Below, piece by piece: positions 25,136 through 37,889 of a stretch of DNA of 64,000 nucleotides. Each line of letters starts with the position of its first letter. Within the stretch, counting starts at the first letter, position 1. The DNA lies in the NCBI GenBank assembly GCA_963681505.1, contig OY811983.1, positions 5,200,122 through 5,264,121 of the forward strand, given 5' to 3'. This DNA comes from Eunapius fragilis (Eukaryota > Porifera > Demospongiae > Spongillida > Spongillidae). The notes under the pieces are model-generated. The model searched no databases and was not told the origin of the DNA. It worked only from the letters and a program-made list of their open reading frames with translations. The position numbers were made by a program, and so were the translations under genes.

Positions 25136-25810
25136 AATGACTACATGTGTTTATTAATATGTAGCCATCTAAATATAAGACCACCCGATTATTCTTTTTT
25201 TGTGGATAGGTTCGGGCGGATACAATTATGCGCATTATGATAAGGACGATGGTTTAGCGGCGATTCAAGATTGATATGAATAATGTGTTCCAGATCCTGA
25301 TCCACTGTCATGTAGATTTTATCCGCATTCATATCCAACTATCATGTTAGTACGTGCAATGTAAAACTGCATTTGCTAGTGATGGATGATGCTAAAGGTC
25401 TTGCTGGCTGCCACATTAGTTGGTTCGATCATAGCACGTTAGCAGACACGGGCAGCTTCCGCTTGCAAACTGCGTCAACAGAAACATCTGGTTCGCAATA
25501 GGTTGGAGGTTCCATCAAATGGTCTACTTTGCCTACCATTGGGTTATGTACACATGAACAAGCGGATCGGCTCTCCAGCAAACCAACAGAAATAATCCCA
25601 AATGGTACTGGTAGAGCATGAGTTTACCTTTCTGTGAGGGCGGGTGCACAATAAAATGGCCGTTACAGTGGACTACTTGGCTGGTGCCATGCTTTACATA
25701 GGGGTGGAATTCTGCATGGAGGCAATGGGTCTTTACGGTCTGCAGCCAAATGGGCTCTACATATCTTCACTAAGGCCTCAAACACCATCACTTGGAAGAA
25801 TTGGCTGCCT
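25136..25810. repeat. Interspersed repeat, copy 2
   Basis: Equivalent to 10976-11650. The minus-strand open stretch is more decayed here than at 11355-11621. Confidence 0.5.
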
Positions 25811-26051
25811 CAAAACAAAGTAAGTCAAGAGAAATGTTTTGATGCTAGTCACAGGCACCCAATTGAAACAGAAATGTCTCTTCGAGAGTGGATGTGCCCC
25901 CCCCCCCCCACCGAAGATATGCAACGTTTTCCTTTTCGCTTGCTATGTCCCGCTTGAGCTTGATTGTTCGTGCCTGCATCTACTGTAGCTCTGTCTTTCT
26001 GGACGAAACACAGCAGCTCAGCTTGCAGGCGTATTGCCCGTTTGACCGTTT

Positions 26052-26221
26052 CACAGCATGTGATAAAACTGTGACGGCGAATCAATTTTTGATTTCACAA
26101 ATAACTTTATAAAATCACTTGTAAAATCACCGCATTATTGAACAGCATGCATTGGTACGCAAGTGTGCTCCTCAATCATCTGTAAAATCAAAAATTGATT
26201 CAACGCGTTTTTTTCACTGTG
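26052..26221. mobile_element. MITE, TTT target duplication (copy 2)
   Basis: Same insertion as 11900-12069, flanked by TTT. Confidence 0.8.
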
Positions 26222-26434
26222 TTTCTCATTTGCCGTAGTCTCAGCCAGGATACATTCATGTACATGCAGGAGCATAGATTTCTTCAAAAAGTGATGTAGT
26301 TATACTCTCGTCGACCTGTAAGGTGCGCATTTTCAAGCTGAACGAGGTGTCCAGATCCCATTGTGGGTCAAAAGCTAAATGTATCCTGCAATACAAACAT
26401 GATGGGCATGACAGGCCGATGATGTTTCTATAAA

Positions 26435-26605
26435 CACAGGGGTAAAACGCGTGGAATCAAGTTCTGATTTTACAGGGGATTTTTAAATCTTCTGAAAAAT
26501 CATTGCGTGATCTTACATTGAAAATCTGACGCGTGTGATTTGTGTTGGATTCTCTGTAATATCACAGAATGATTCAGAAATGATTCCACGCGTTTTTTCC
26601 CTGTG
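26435..26605. mobile_element. MITE, AAA target duplication (copy 2)
   Basis: Same insertion as 12281-12451, flanked by AAA. Confidence 0.8.
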
Positions 26606-27695
26606 AAAACATTTCAAGTGTTGTAGGCGGCAATAGAAAGGTTAGTTTACAAACATGCATCGATTCTTTGGGCAACAGTAGCTATTAATATCAGAACGGA
26701 AAGAGGCGCCTACATTTGATGGTGGAGGGGAGATACCGCGCGAAAGTGCGCCATTCATACTTAATTGAGCTACGGTGTATGAATAGTTTCGTTATAACAT
26801 TGCTCTCATCGACCTAAACAATCCAATCCTCCATTGATAACTTTTACACAGCAAATTAACCTTTGGATAGGGAACGCAGAAGGAAACACTGAGTTCTCAG
26901 TGATTTTCGGCTGTTGAAAGCAATATTGCATGTAATATTAAAACGATTCACTTTTCAAAAGAATGATTGAAATTAAGCAGCCACTGAAATCACCATTCAA
27001 TGCATGGGCCGGTTAACGACAACAGCTGTGTCTTAATTGTGATTAATTATACAAAATTAAGGCAGCTTGAGAAATGAAATACTTAAAATGGTGTTCGTTG
27101 TATAAAAGCCGCGATTTCAAAAATCTCCTAGCTCAATACTAATGGAATTTGAAAATTTACGGTCTGCCGTGCAATGCTGCATGCATAAAGTGTATCATCG
27201 CTGAATTGAAATGCTTCTTATAAAAGCAAATGAAGTGTGCTCTTTGTCTTCTGATTGCGAAGAGTGTATATCATACCATGCATGTATGCGCGATGCGACA
27301 ACAGGTTAATATTTATGAACCATGCAAGACAAACACACCCTATAAGAGCCTTTCTTTTCCACTATGCAGTATTAGACCTCTTCAAACTTTCTTCTAAATA
27401 AAGTATCCACTACTCATTGTAATAAAAATGCTTTCATTTCGTAATGCAAGCATTCAGTCGTACATGTCGAGCAAGATACGTCATTGCGCAGCCACTTTCG
27501 TCACGAGCCTTCCGTTCTTAAATTAACACATGTTTATTTGTTAGCTATTCATTTAAAAATTCTTTTTTCCAGGCAATCAACTCATGTTTACAAGCTAATT
27601 CTTCCTATCAGGTCGCGTATATAAAGCGACGAAATCTCTATATCGTGGTCAAAAGTTAACTAAATACCGGTCGCATCAATTGAAACGACGAGATA

Positions 27696-27988
27696 ATGGC
27701 TTCGACTATAAACTTGTGTGTGCTATGCTTTACCTTGTTTTATTTGGTTGGAAACATTGCTAATGGTACGAATGTTTAGCAGCAACCTGTAATACCTAAA
27801 TGAATTAATTTAACATTATTTAGCCACTCCATGTTCCGTCTCAACAACTCCTGGTGACCATCTACAACTTCTCTTGTCCCAACGTTTGCTCCTACTGGGT
27901 ATTCTACATATTGGACTATCCAGTACCTATGAGTGGATGCAGATATACACTCTCCTGTCAGGTTGACACTGTGAGCATCAGTGATCTA
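27696..27988 (+). pseudogene. Truncated family gene copy
   Basis: Exon 1 at 27696-27765 (MASTINLCVL) is intact. Exon 2 starts at 27824 with ATPCSVSTTPG and then meets the same 8-bp deletion as 13538-13825. Homology ends at 27988, with no exon 3. Confidence 0.8.
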
Positions 27989-29478
27989 CATTTTTTAAAA
28001 GGCTCGAGGGGTGTTAGGTTTGAGGGGTGTTACAGCCCAAGGGGTGTTTTGGTAACACACAAAGGTGTTCAGCTTACATCTATGGGTGTTGGCAGAGTAT
28101 GCCAGGGTGTTAACACCCCACCCCACCAATAATGGGGTGTTACGACATTATAAAGGTGTGCTGCCATAACACTGATTTACCGGCTTACACCCCAGTGAAT
28201 GGGGTCCCCAGCCTTACTTTTTGACGGATTGAGGGCGTGGTTTGCGAGATGACATGGCCGCCGATTAGGTATGTACGCAAATCACTTACCAGTACTAAAC
28301 GTCTAACATAGGCTTGCCTTGGCCCGGGCGTTCGTCGGTGTGGATTTATAGACTATCGTGCAGCTAGTGCGTTTGTATACACGTCAACGTCGCTTTGTCA
28401 ACGTGCGATTATGGTATGTTTATGAAGTCTTGCCTGCAGTGTTCATGTATGTGCCGCGGTGTTTATACGAAGGTAATCGGTCCTCAGGTATGCATGCGTA
28501 TACCATAGCTTAATATGAAAGCAGCATGCAAGCTTATTTATGATCTTGCATGCCGCTTATGTGTTGAGAGAGAGAGAGAGAGAGAAGGTTAAGTAGCACG
28601 GCTTGTGCAGCAACGTGTATTAAAATCCATCCGGGTTCTATTTAGACCTCACCCTAGTAAAATGACATATCTATTGTCAGACACAAGTATTTTTATGGGT
28701 ATGCGTATGATATCACAGGAAACAGGGTATGCAAATTATTTTACCTGTTGCATTGTATGCTAAATGTGTTCATGCTGTTATGCAGCTACACACGTCTATT
28801 TATCACATGCAGACCCTGAAAGCCTGAAAACAAAGACGACGTATGCTGGATGAAATCGAATGCAGCCCACCTGCTTTAAGGGTAGGCTACTAGTGACAGG
28901 GTTTGAAGACATTTTGTAGTGACTCTTGTACAGTATTGTTGTGGGGTTAAAAATCATTGTCATGACAATGCTGCCAAAAAGCCATGTCCATAGTGACCAG
29001 CTAATACTAGATAATTATTTGACAATTTAGATACTGCTCCATTTTGACAGTATGGCCAGTTGATACAACACGTGTATTTGGATGTCTCACAGAACGCATC
29101 ATACCACCTTTGCATAAGGTGAGTGGAAAGAAAAAGGAAACCGGCCATTTAATAAAAATAATTTTTGCTGCACTATGTATGCAGCTGCCTTTGAGTGTCA
29201 TAAAGGTTCTACTAATTTTATTATTTCTATCGTGCACCTTGCATTTTCATTTACGCATGCACACAGGCACCCCTGTGAAGGATGCCATGGAGGGGTGTGA
29301 CTTGGATGTGTGGTCTCCATGGAGATCATATGATGGGTGTAATCTCATCAAGAGCTAGGTGAGTCAATAGTTCATTTCCATATGTACACAGGCATGAAGA
29401 CTGTTCACCCTTTTACATCACCAAAGGTTGCCATGGAGGGATCATGTGACTTGGACCTGACTGGTTGCCTACATGCTT

Positions 29479-30138
29479 AGAGCCATCAGTATCACTATCC
29501 GATTGCCTCTCAACAACAAGCCATCTTCCACAGAAAGTTCTGATGCAATGTGGAAAAATTGCTTCAATTCACCCTTAACAAGACTCTTATCAGGCCAACC
29601 TTCTTGGCAGTATTGAATGACCTTTTGACATATTTCATCCTTCTGCTGAGCTTGTTTTGTTTCCAGCATCTTTGGTTCATAAATAGGCATATTATTAACT
29701 ACCAAGTCGACATAAGCTTGAATTTCTGCTTTAAACTCTTTCTCTTCTTGACATACTTCATTGCTTGGAGCTCGCGACAATGTATCAGCAATGACCAACT
29801 CTTTTCGTATATGTGAAACTGTGTACTTAAATCTCATCAATCTTAGTCGAAAACGCTGAACCCTTAATGGCAAATCCTTCAGGTTCTTCGACCCCAGTAG
29901 TGCTTCAAGAGGCTTATGGTCCGTCTCAATTTGAAATTGAAGTCCTGTATAAAATAGTCCCTGAAGCGCTCACAAGCCCATGTTACACCCAAAGCCTCCA
30001 TTTCAATCTGAGCATACTTCTGTTCAGTTGGAGTTAAGGATCTAGAGGCATATGAAACTGGTTTTACAGATCCATCAAGCTGTCTCTGGAGCAAAATAGC
30101 ACCAATGCCATATGAAGAAGCATCCGCTGACACAGTAG
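29479..30138 (-). mobile_element. Ty3/Gypsy retroelement fossil (RNase H to start of integrase)
   Basis: A fragment of a Gypsy-type pol gene on the minus strand. RNase H motifs (VSADASSYGIGA, PVSYASRSLTPTE, YAQIEMEALG) are followed by VIADTLSRAPS and the linker toward integrase. No LTRs are seen. It is broken and truncated at both ends, and sits exactly at the junction between unit copies 2 and 3. It is an old fragment rather than a recent insertion. Confidence 0.85.
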
Positions 30139-30370
30139 TATCCAATATGTAGAATACCCAGCAGGAGCAAACGTTGGGATAAGAGAAATAATGTTGTAGA
30201 TGGATGAAGCCTCACCACCAGCTGCAGGAGACGGTGCATTGAGAAGCTATATGATAATAATCATTATTTGCATTTTATAAAAATGCTAAGCGTATACACT
30301 TACCATTAGCAATGTTTCCAAGTGAAAAAATGATAAGACATAGTACACACAGGTTAATACTCAAAGCAAT
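30139..30370 (-). pseudogene. Family gene relic cut off by the Gypsy fossil
   Basis: Exon 1 (30304-30370) has lost its start codon (ATG to ATT) but otherwise matches MALSINLCVL-type signal peptides. Exon 2 is left only from 30246 down to about 30139, where the Gypsy fragment begins. The core domain and tail are absent. Confidence 0.78.
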
Positions 30371-31456
30371 TCTCCCAATCAGTTAATTGATGTTGCATGT
30401 ATTCAATTGTCCTTATAGGAGGATTCGTCGCTTTATATACTCGACTTAATAGGAAGCATTAGTTTGCAAACACGGTTCATTATCTGCAAAACAATAGCAT
30501 TGTGCCAAATATATAACTTTTTAAAATTATTTGTTTTCATCGGAGAGCGGAAACTTTATGACGGACGGGACAATATACCACTACAAAACGCTATATTGCT
30601 AGCATCCGGCATTATTATTTGCACGTCTATTCTAATTCTAGTCCAGATTACAAAACTACCACTTGTACAGATGCATAGCGATAGTAGTCCTATGTCGTTC
30701 AAATGATTGAGGCATTGTCGGACTTATTTTCGGTCCGGTCCAGTCACCTTTTAATGAAACTGGAACTGAAAGGTTCTGCATAAATTGTATCTGCACAGGT
30801 AGAATAAATTCTGCAGCTGAAACCCAAGCATGCATTGCGCTCGTGCTGATATGGCTAAATGCATGCAGGAAATAATAGTTAGCCGCACTTTTATATGGAA
30901 CTGCATGGGACAGTGTCTAGCAAAATCACCCTTCTGTGTGGTTTTTCAAGATCTCAAACTTTTTGATTTTCGTGAACTCCAAAGAGCTTCTATCAAATGG
31001 TCCTTACGCATCCTAAATTGGACTATCCATCATAGCTTAGTGCACTGAATTTATCATTAGCCATACATTTCAAAGTAAGCGTTACTTTTCTTTTGCTTGT
31101 CCCGGAAAACTTGAAAAAGTCTCACAAGGGTGATTTTGCCTGACACTGTTCCAAATAATCTTTTGAAACAAGGTTACGGCGATAATTCAGCTAGCGTATA
31201 CATAGTATATGTATATTTTAAAGCTGAAATGTTCTAAGATGGACGCATCAGTTGCATGCGCATGCAGTATGACCCGATAGAGCGAGTCGAGCACGATGCA
31301 TGGTAACAACAAATACGTACGCGGGGCAATAAAAACACATGCATGTACATGCAAGGGTTATTTTTAATGCACGCATCAATTCGCATGCAAAACATCTCCA
31401 AAGGAAACCATGCAAGTCCTCCCTTTAATTCCGCCCGTCCTATAGCTCGACTCTCG
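30371..31456. other. Upstream region of the relic; no gene
   Basis: Equivalent to 516-1596. Non-coding. Confidence 0.5.
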
Positions 31457-31626
31457 TACAGCGAAAAAACGCGTCAAATCAATTATTGATTCACAATTTA
31501 TTTGACAGTAAAATCAAGCGCAAATCAAACCCGCTTGATTTTACTATCAAATCATGAGTTGATTTAATAATTGATTCAAAATCCCTTGTGAAATCAATAA
31601 TTGATTTGACGCATTTTTTCGCTGTG
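31457..31626. mobile_element. Foldback MITE of the CACAG...CTGTG group (copy 3)
   Basis: Same insertion as 1597-1766 and 17884-18053. Confidence 0.7.
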
Positions 31627-32345
31627 TGATTTGATTATTGTCCGGATTAATCAATCAGTTGTGTGATTAGCTAGGTGCACGTGGCACCCATGATCCCACA
31701 TGCACCTAGCTTAGTTGCTTGTACTGGTGCACGACCCTTTATGCGTGTTTTTGTTTGATTCTCATGCAGTGCATGCCTATTGATTCCTTGTTGCATGAAT
31801 GGGGTACAGTGGGCTAGATCGGGGATACGACCGTTACGGGGTTAGTAAAGTCATACGGGGCATGCAAGCGACGGGGATGACAGAGAGGCAACCTGCTTTG
31901 AGAACGTTAATTGCATGCTATCGTCGACATGAAAACTGAAGTGCATGGTTGCGCCATATAATCTATACGACTTTTAATTGTATTCAGAGCTGATTTCAGA
32001 TAAGTATACTGTCTTTTTTGTACCATTACACTAACTTTTTTGCTACACTGGTATTAGAAAAATCTTTCCAGTGTGAAGGACTTCCTTTAGTCGAAATAAC
32101 CGGTTCTGTTTCCTTAGTCGCGATTAGTCGATCTTCGTTTCGTTCATGTGCAAGAATCGGTCAAAAATCGATTACCTTTTCATATCCCGTCTGCTGACAA
32201 TGGCTTACTAACCGGTTAATTAAACGGTGATGGAAATTTAATCAACGCTTAGTCTGGGGACCCGGCTGAAGGTAACCCTCAGTCCGGTTTCCAGTCTAAT
32301 CAACACTGAAATACCCAGTGCATGCACATGGCAATTTAATACGTA

Positions 32346-32502
32346 CACAGCAAAAAAACAATTCTTGATTTTCGATTGATTTGCCACTTACATTCTGGTT
32401 ATTTGTTAACAGTTTGTACCAGGTATGTAAACATTTTGTACCAGAATGTAAGTGGCAAATCAATTGAAAATCAAGAATTGATTCGACGCGTTTTTTGCTG
32501 TG
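32346..32502. mobile_element. 157-bp MITE, CACAGC...GCTGTG ends, GTA target duplication
   Basis: Almost completely self-complementary. The left arm reads CAAAAAAACAATTCTTGATT and the right arm its approximate complement. It is flanked by GTA at 32343-32345 and 32503-32505. Copies 1 and 2 have a single GTA and no element at the same position, so it inserted after the duplication. Confidence 0.85.
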
Positions 32503-33178
32503 GTACATTTGGTATAGTTCACTTGACATCTCCGCTCTCTGGAGTATAGTTGCATTAATCAAGCTTGCAACGTACTATTTGGCACCAGCTAAGTGTTCTA
32601 TTAGTTACCTGGCTGAGACAGGTGTCATCTTCGGGCCCAAATACTTAGGTGCACTCTTTTCCAGACGTTCATCGTGACATCCTGCTACATGTATTGATTG
32701 GCGCCTTTATCATATGCATGGAAACGAGCGGCGCTCCACCAGATTGTCACAGGCGGTTTATCGTGCCAATATTAAAAATAGAAAAACCTAGGTAATCGTT
32801 GGCAAATTTAAATAAGTAGTGTATTAACCGCCCAAATCGATTTTATGTTTCTAATAACCGATTTGCAAGGTACCATAAACCTGAAAAATCGATTGTGGTG
32901 CCATTAATGCACAAGTTGCTTGCTGCTCGATTAATTCATGGTTTCAGGATCAATGTTTTGGTGCTCAAAGAATAGATCTATATCGTTTGTGAAGCGCAAT
33001 CGCCCGACAGCGCATGCGCGTACAACATCATAATTAAAGAGATAAAATCTAATAGAATCATTGCTAATATGCGTGGGCGTGTGTACATGTAGCCCGGCTA
33101 TTTTTGTCGATGATGTATTGGTACATAATTCATGCACAGCCGGCAGACTGTAGAGGGATCGAAGCACGAAACGTAGCT

Positions 33179-33907
33179 TTAGCGTACATTGAGATTCATA
33201 TTAGTAACACTGATTACTTCGGGGAGCGGCGTTGCATAGATTGGTAGTGGGGTTGCATAGATGGGTAGGGTGGTCGAACTTGATGTGGATGTATATGCAA
33301 TTATTGATGCACTATATCCAGGAGTGGTAGATGGACTTAACGAAGAAGACCGAGTAACTGGTGAAGTGTTTCCTGGTGAGTGCGAAGAGAATATTATTGT
33401 AATTCACATATTCATGTAGGAAATAGACATTCACTGATGATGCATGACTTACCTACTCGGACCATCACTCCATCAAGGTATGTCCTCATGTCTGCCACCA
33501 CACACTGTGCTACCATCATCAGGTTTCCTCTGGTCACGTTGATGGAGATGGCACCATTGCTGCTACTTTTGTCCATCCTGTATCCAAGCTCACTCCTAGC
33601 GACCTTTGCTAGATCACTGATGCTCACAGTGTCAACCTTACAGGGGAGTGTATATCTGCATCCACTCATAGGTACAGGATAGTCCAATATGTAGAATACC
33701 CAGTAGGAGCAAACGTTGGGACAAGAGAAGTTGTAGATGGATGAAGCCTCACCATGAGTTGTGGAGACGGTGCATTGAGCAGCTATATAATGTTACATTA
33801 GCTGATTAGATTACATTATTTTGTAGGCTGTTAAACGTACCGTTTGCAATTTTTCCAATCGAAAACACGATAAAGCAAAGCATGTACAAGTTTGCACTCA
33901 ATGCCAT
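33179..33907 (-). CDS. Secreted Cys-rich protein with Ser/Thr/Pro tail, intact copy
   Basis: Exons 33841-33907, 33453-33782 and 33179-33372 give 196 residues. Signal peptide MALSANLYML with SIGKIAN at its end. The core is the common six-cysteine form. The exon 3 acceptor is followed by GAAACAC rather than TAAACAC, so the first tail residue is Gly instead of Val. The tail has two LPIYATP repeats and ends NMNLNVR. It is the copy 3 counterpart of 7524-8255 and 21696-22425. Confidence 0.83.
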
Positions 33908-33974
33908 TCTTTTGTATCGTTTTATCTTTAATGAAAATTATGAAATTGAACATACATAAGAGAGATTTCGTCTC

Positions 33975-33982
33975 TTTATATA
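33975..33982 (-). promoter_or_regulatory. TATA box of the 33179-33907 gene
   Basis: TATATAAA on the minus strand, 67 bp from the ATG. Confidence 0.7.
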
Positions 33983-35894
33983 CTAGACCAGACAGGAAGT
34001 GCTGTAGTTTGTAAACAAGGTTTCATTGCTGATTAAAAAAAAAATTATGCTATTTATACATCTGACATATTGTTTTCACTAAAGAGCGGAAGGCTTTTTG
34101 ATGGACGCAAAAATAGTACTACACATGTGATTGAGGTATCTTTACTAGCCTCTATTTTTAGGCTATAGCTTTACTTGATCCTTAATTCGATGCCTTAACA
34201 TAATGCATTACACCTGTACAGGCCTATAGCGGTACATGACATGCTGAGCGTTATACATGCTTTAATTGTGAAATCAAATGAATTACTCACGACTTCATAT
34301 AATATGCGAAACGAGATAAGTTGTGAAACAATTAAGACTGCATGTGAGGTGTTACACAACGTGGTCAGGAAACTGTCAAAAGATTTTTTCCTGTTCATCA
34401 TATGCATGCATGGAAGTATTCTTCTGCGCATCTATACTGACATCGCAGCTAGTGTAGAAGAAGCGTGTCTCCGAATCTTTTGCCCTCTCCGCTATGTGGC
34501 TCTATTGTATCATTAGCTAGCTCTATAACCTGTGTGTGCACTTGTACTACTTTTCATTACGCATGCATGTGTACGGTTGAAAGCAGCTAGTCGTTGAAAT
34601 TCCCCTTGCCAAAACACGTCATGTAGCATATATACACTTCTATGACACATTGAGATATCATATATAATCCTTAATTATAAAATCAATTGAAATTAGTAAT
34701 TGAAATTGACATTATAATTTTAAGAAACCAGATTCTCAACATTTTTTTCCCAATGATAAATTGGAACGGACATTACACTATTCATATTATACACTATGAC
34801 ACATCATATGCAACTGCAGTGCCTAATATATTACTTCCTAAACCTATACAATAAGTATTAATGGGGCACACCCTCAGTAGTTTCCTTCCACGCATGCACC
34901 ACAGAGTTTAGGCTATTCCCTTCCGTTCTGATATTATTAACAATAGCCATTGCATGCTACCTAAAATATTGACATATGATTGTAAACTAACCTTTCTATA
35001 TTTGCCTGAAGTGAGCATCAACTTAGGTGTATCGGAAGTTTCGCTAGAAACTTCCATCTAGGATTTCACCCCGACTATGAAATCATTAAAAACACGCAGC
35101 CCGTATAACGAGACTCTTTACGATCAGATCGTTTAGCTAGTTGTTGTAATCGAACGAGAAGACGAAGGTGTATAATTTCGTCTTTTGTTAAAACCATAGA
35201 GAACAAAAAGGAACTGCCCGGCCTCGTACCCAGTCCAGGGATTATCCTCCTCCTCCTCCTCCTTCTTCATCTTAACCACGCATACCTCGGGATAGGAACA
35301 CATTTAAAGAATGAAAAATTCACCAATAGCTTCAGAATTTGCTGGAAGAGTGCCTACTGTGATCATATAGTTGATGGTATATTTTGGTATTTGTATTGTT
35401 GCATTTGGGCCGTAATAAACGCTACTCGTATCATTACGGAAGGATCTTGACAAGTTTGGAATTGTCAATAACTAACCATAAAACTACAGGAGTAGTAGCA
35501 AATGATTTAACAATCAACTATACGGTCTGTGTAAGACGCATCATTAGATATCAAAATAAATGTATAAATAGTGACCAACTAAAGAAAACTCTTTGCTTCA
35601 ATCGTCGTTTGGTGTGAATCCTATTTGTCGGTGGAGTTGTTTTTCTCGAAATGCATTCACGTCAGAGAAAGAATAAAGCGAAACGACGTGCGAAATACCT
35701 CAAACTCGGTACGATGTTTCAGAATCTGCACGGGCATGATTTCAGGAGCCGTTTTGATCGAGCGACGTCAAAATTAACTTCACTCTCCGATAGTTTGGTA
35801 CCCAGATCCATGGACGTCTAGATCTACGGACTGTCTCGCTACGTGCTGGTGGGGAAGCAGCGATATAATATTCACAGAGATTTTGGATGTGAAC
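33983..35894. other. Intergenic block, copy 3
   Basis: Equivalent to 8331-10140, with an extra ~65 bp at about 34740-34803 not present in the other units. No gene is seen. Confidence 0.5.
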
Positions 35895-36167
35895 TAAAAA
35901 TATTCTTTATGAGAAAGTTGGTGGTATATAGGATTTGAAGGCAATAGCAATATTGTTGTAAAAAGCAAGGAAACAAGGTCTTATCAGAAGGGAAAATGTA
36001 ATAGTCCTATATTTAGCACATTTCTAGGGCATATGTTGTTTGTGTGCTAAACATAAGACTATCACATCTTCCCTAGCCTTGTGATAAGAACTTGTTTCCT
36101 TGCTTTTTACACCAATATTGCCTTCAAATCCTATATGCCACCAACTTTCTCATAGAGAATGTTTTTA
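35895..36167. mobile_element. Long-arm foldback element (copy 3)
   Basis: Same palindromic element as 10141-10412. Confidence 0.68.
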
Positions 36168-36186
36168 GTTACTTGTATAGAAACAA

Positions 36187-36722
36187 TTCCAGGTTGCCAT
36201 TAAGTGGTGGCTTGGCCTGGACGTTTCCTATGGTTCTTGCCGCCCACTGTGCCCTGAGATTGCTCTAGACTCACTTGGCCATCACGTTATTACGTGCAAA
36301 AGGGGTGGTGATGTGATTTCTCGCCAAAAAAACTACGTGATGTCCTTGCAGAGTCCAGTCTGCGAGCTCATCTGGGTGTCCAAGTGGAAATGGGTAGCAA
36401 TGTCCCCCCCAATCACAGCCACACTCATCCTGCGGACCCTTTGGTTCCAAAGTGGGTCGGTCCTGGGCAAGCCAGCAGCTTTCGACCTGTCTGTCACATG
36501 CCACAATTATTATGGAAGCGAGTGCGACAACAGGAGCAGCTGCTCGGACCACTGAGCAAAGAAAGCACTGTTCCAATGACGCCAAATGTAATGAACTGGT
36601 GGCTTGGTTTGTGTACCATTAGTAGTGGAATCGTATGGAACTTGGGGAAAGGAGGCTCTCCCAGCTAGCTTCGTGTTTAGCCACTTGCTGCCTTTTATTG
36701 ACTTCAGTACAAAGGGTCCAAT
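36187..36722 (+). mobile_element. Retroelement C-terminal endonuclease-like relic, copy 3
   Basis: Same domain as 10442-10975, with further small deletions. The segment behind NELVAWF is shortened near 36655. Confidence 0.58.
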
Positions 36723-36908
36723 GACTACATATGTTTATTTATGTGTAGCCATCTAAATATAAGACCACCCGATTATTCTTTTTTTGTGGATAGCTTCGGG
36801 TGGATTATAATTTGCGTATCTTGATAAGGATGATGGTGTAGAGATTCAAGATTGATATGAATAATGTGTTCCAGATCCTGATCTACTATCATGTAGTATT
36901 TATCCGGA

Positions 36909-37330
36909 TTAAGGATAAATTGTAAACATTAGTAGATTATCTGGTGAATAGCCGACAAAGAAAATCAATGTGTTAATTAAAGAACGAAAGGATTCGTGAC
37001 AAAAGAGACTACGCAAAGAGTCATCTTTCTTGATAGTTTTGGCACTCTAATCCTCATCACATGTACGACTGATCTGAATGCATGCATGCTGAAAGGATGC
37101 CGTTTTTATTCAAATGTTTATGCATGGTACTTCATATAAATTTCCATAGCATTGGAAGAGGTCTCTCCTAATGGAAAAATTAGAGGCTATCGGATCTGAA
37201 AGCTCTTACAAGGGGTCTGCTTGTCTTGCATGGTTATTAAATATTAAGCCTGCATGCTGCCGCATATTGAGCTAGGAACTGTTTGGAAATGCGTTAATCA
37301 GTACAGCGAACACCATTATAATTGTACTCC
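36909..37330. repeat. Inverted fragment of a family-gene upstream region
   Basis: Reverse-complement similarity to 49200-49770, for example the stretch around CTAATTTTTCCATTAGA and GTTAATTAAAGAACG. The adjoining family exons are missing. Confidence 0.6.
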
Positions 37331-37382
37331 TCTTATTTTACTTGTTGTTAAAGAGATATGTGGCTAAGTGTATGTTGTGTAC

Positions 37383-37416
37383 TGTAAAAATATCCTAGCA
37401 TGCTAGGATATTTTTA
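37383..37416. repeat. Perfect 34-bp palindrome
   Basis: GTAAAAATATCCTAGCA followed directly by its reverse complement. One half plus the following ACCCTGGGATACTTTATCC recurs inverted at 48539-48580, so the palindrome was made by duplicating an existing sequence head to head. Confidence 0.85.
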
Positions 37417-37434
37417 CACACCCTGGGATACTTT

Positions 37435-37889
37435 ATCCATCCATCCATCCATCCATCCATCCATCCATCCATCCATCCATCCATCCATCCATCCATCCAT
37501 CCATCCATCCATCCATCCATCCATCCATCCATCCATCCATCCATCCATCCATCCATCCATCCATCCATCCATCCATCCATCCATCCATCCATCCATCCAT
37601 CCATCCATCCATCCATCCATCCATCTATCCATCCATCCATCCATCCATCCATCCATCCATCCATCCATCCATCCATCCATCCATCCATCCATCCATCCAT
37701 CCATCCATCCATCCATCCATCCATCCATCCATCCATCCATCCATCCATCCATCCATCCATCCATCCATCCATCCATCCATCCATCCATCCATCCATCCAT
37801 CCATCCATCCATCCATCCATCCATCCATCCATCCATCCATCCATCCATCCATCCATCCATCCATTCATCCATTCATCCATCCATCCATC
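37435..37889. repeat. (TCCA)n microsatellite, about 450 bp
   Basis: More than 110 TCCA units with only a few variant units (near 37625 and 37862-37876). Long open frames on both strands are a product of the repeat, because a 4-bp unit gives a 12-bp period, and are not genes. Confidence 0.97.

Larger units (their letters stand above)
25925..27695. repeat. Conserved upstream region of plus-strand family genes, copy 2
   Basis: Equivalent to 11740-13537, with the same two MITEs at 26052-26221 and 26435-26605 and a TATA box at 27618-27625. Confidence 0.7.
17178..29478. repeat. Segmental duplication unit, copy 2
   Basis: Starts inside the region equivalent to base 890 of copy 1, immediately after the semaphorin PSI exon, and ends at the base equivalent to 15320. 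It lacks the 3.5-kb insertion of copy 1 but carries its own insertion at 19870-21215. It contains one intact family gene (21696-22425) and one relic (27696-27988). Confidence 0.85.
30139..36908. repeat. Segmental duplication unit, copy 3 (partial)
   Basis: Begins inside family exon 2 (equivalent to base 285 of copy 1). It is internally deleted relative to copy 1 near 32070, where sequence equivalent to 2210 joins sequence equivalent to 6590. It ends at 36908, inside the interspersed repeat. It contains one intact family gene and one relic. Confidence 0.83.

Noticed and set aside
29479-30138. Possible LTRs around the Gypsy fragments (also 38440-40510)
   Set aside because: No matching direct repeats are visible at the edges; both appear to be internal pieces only.
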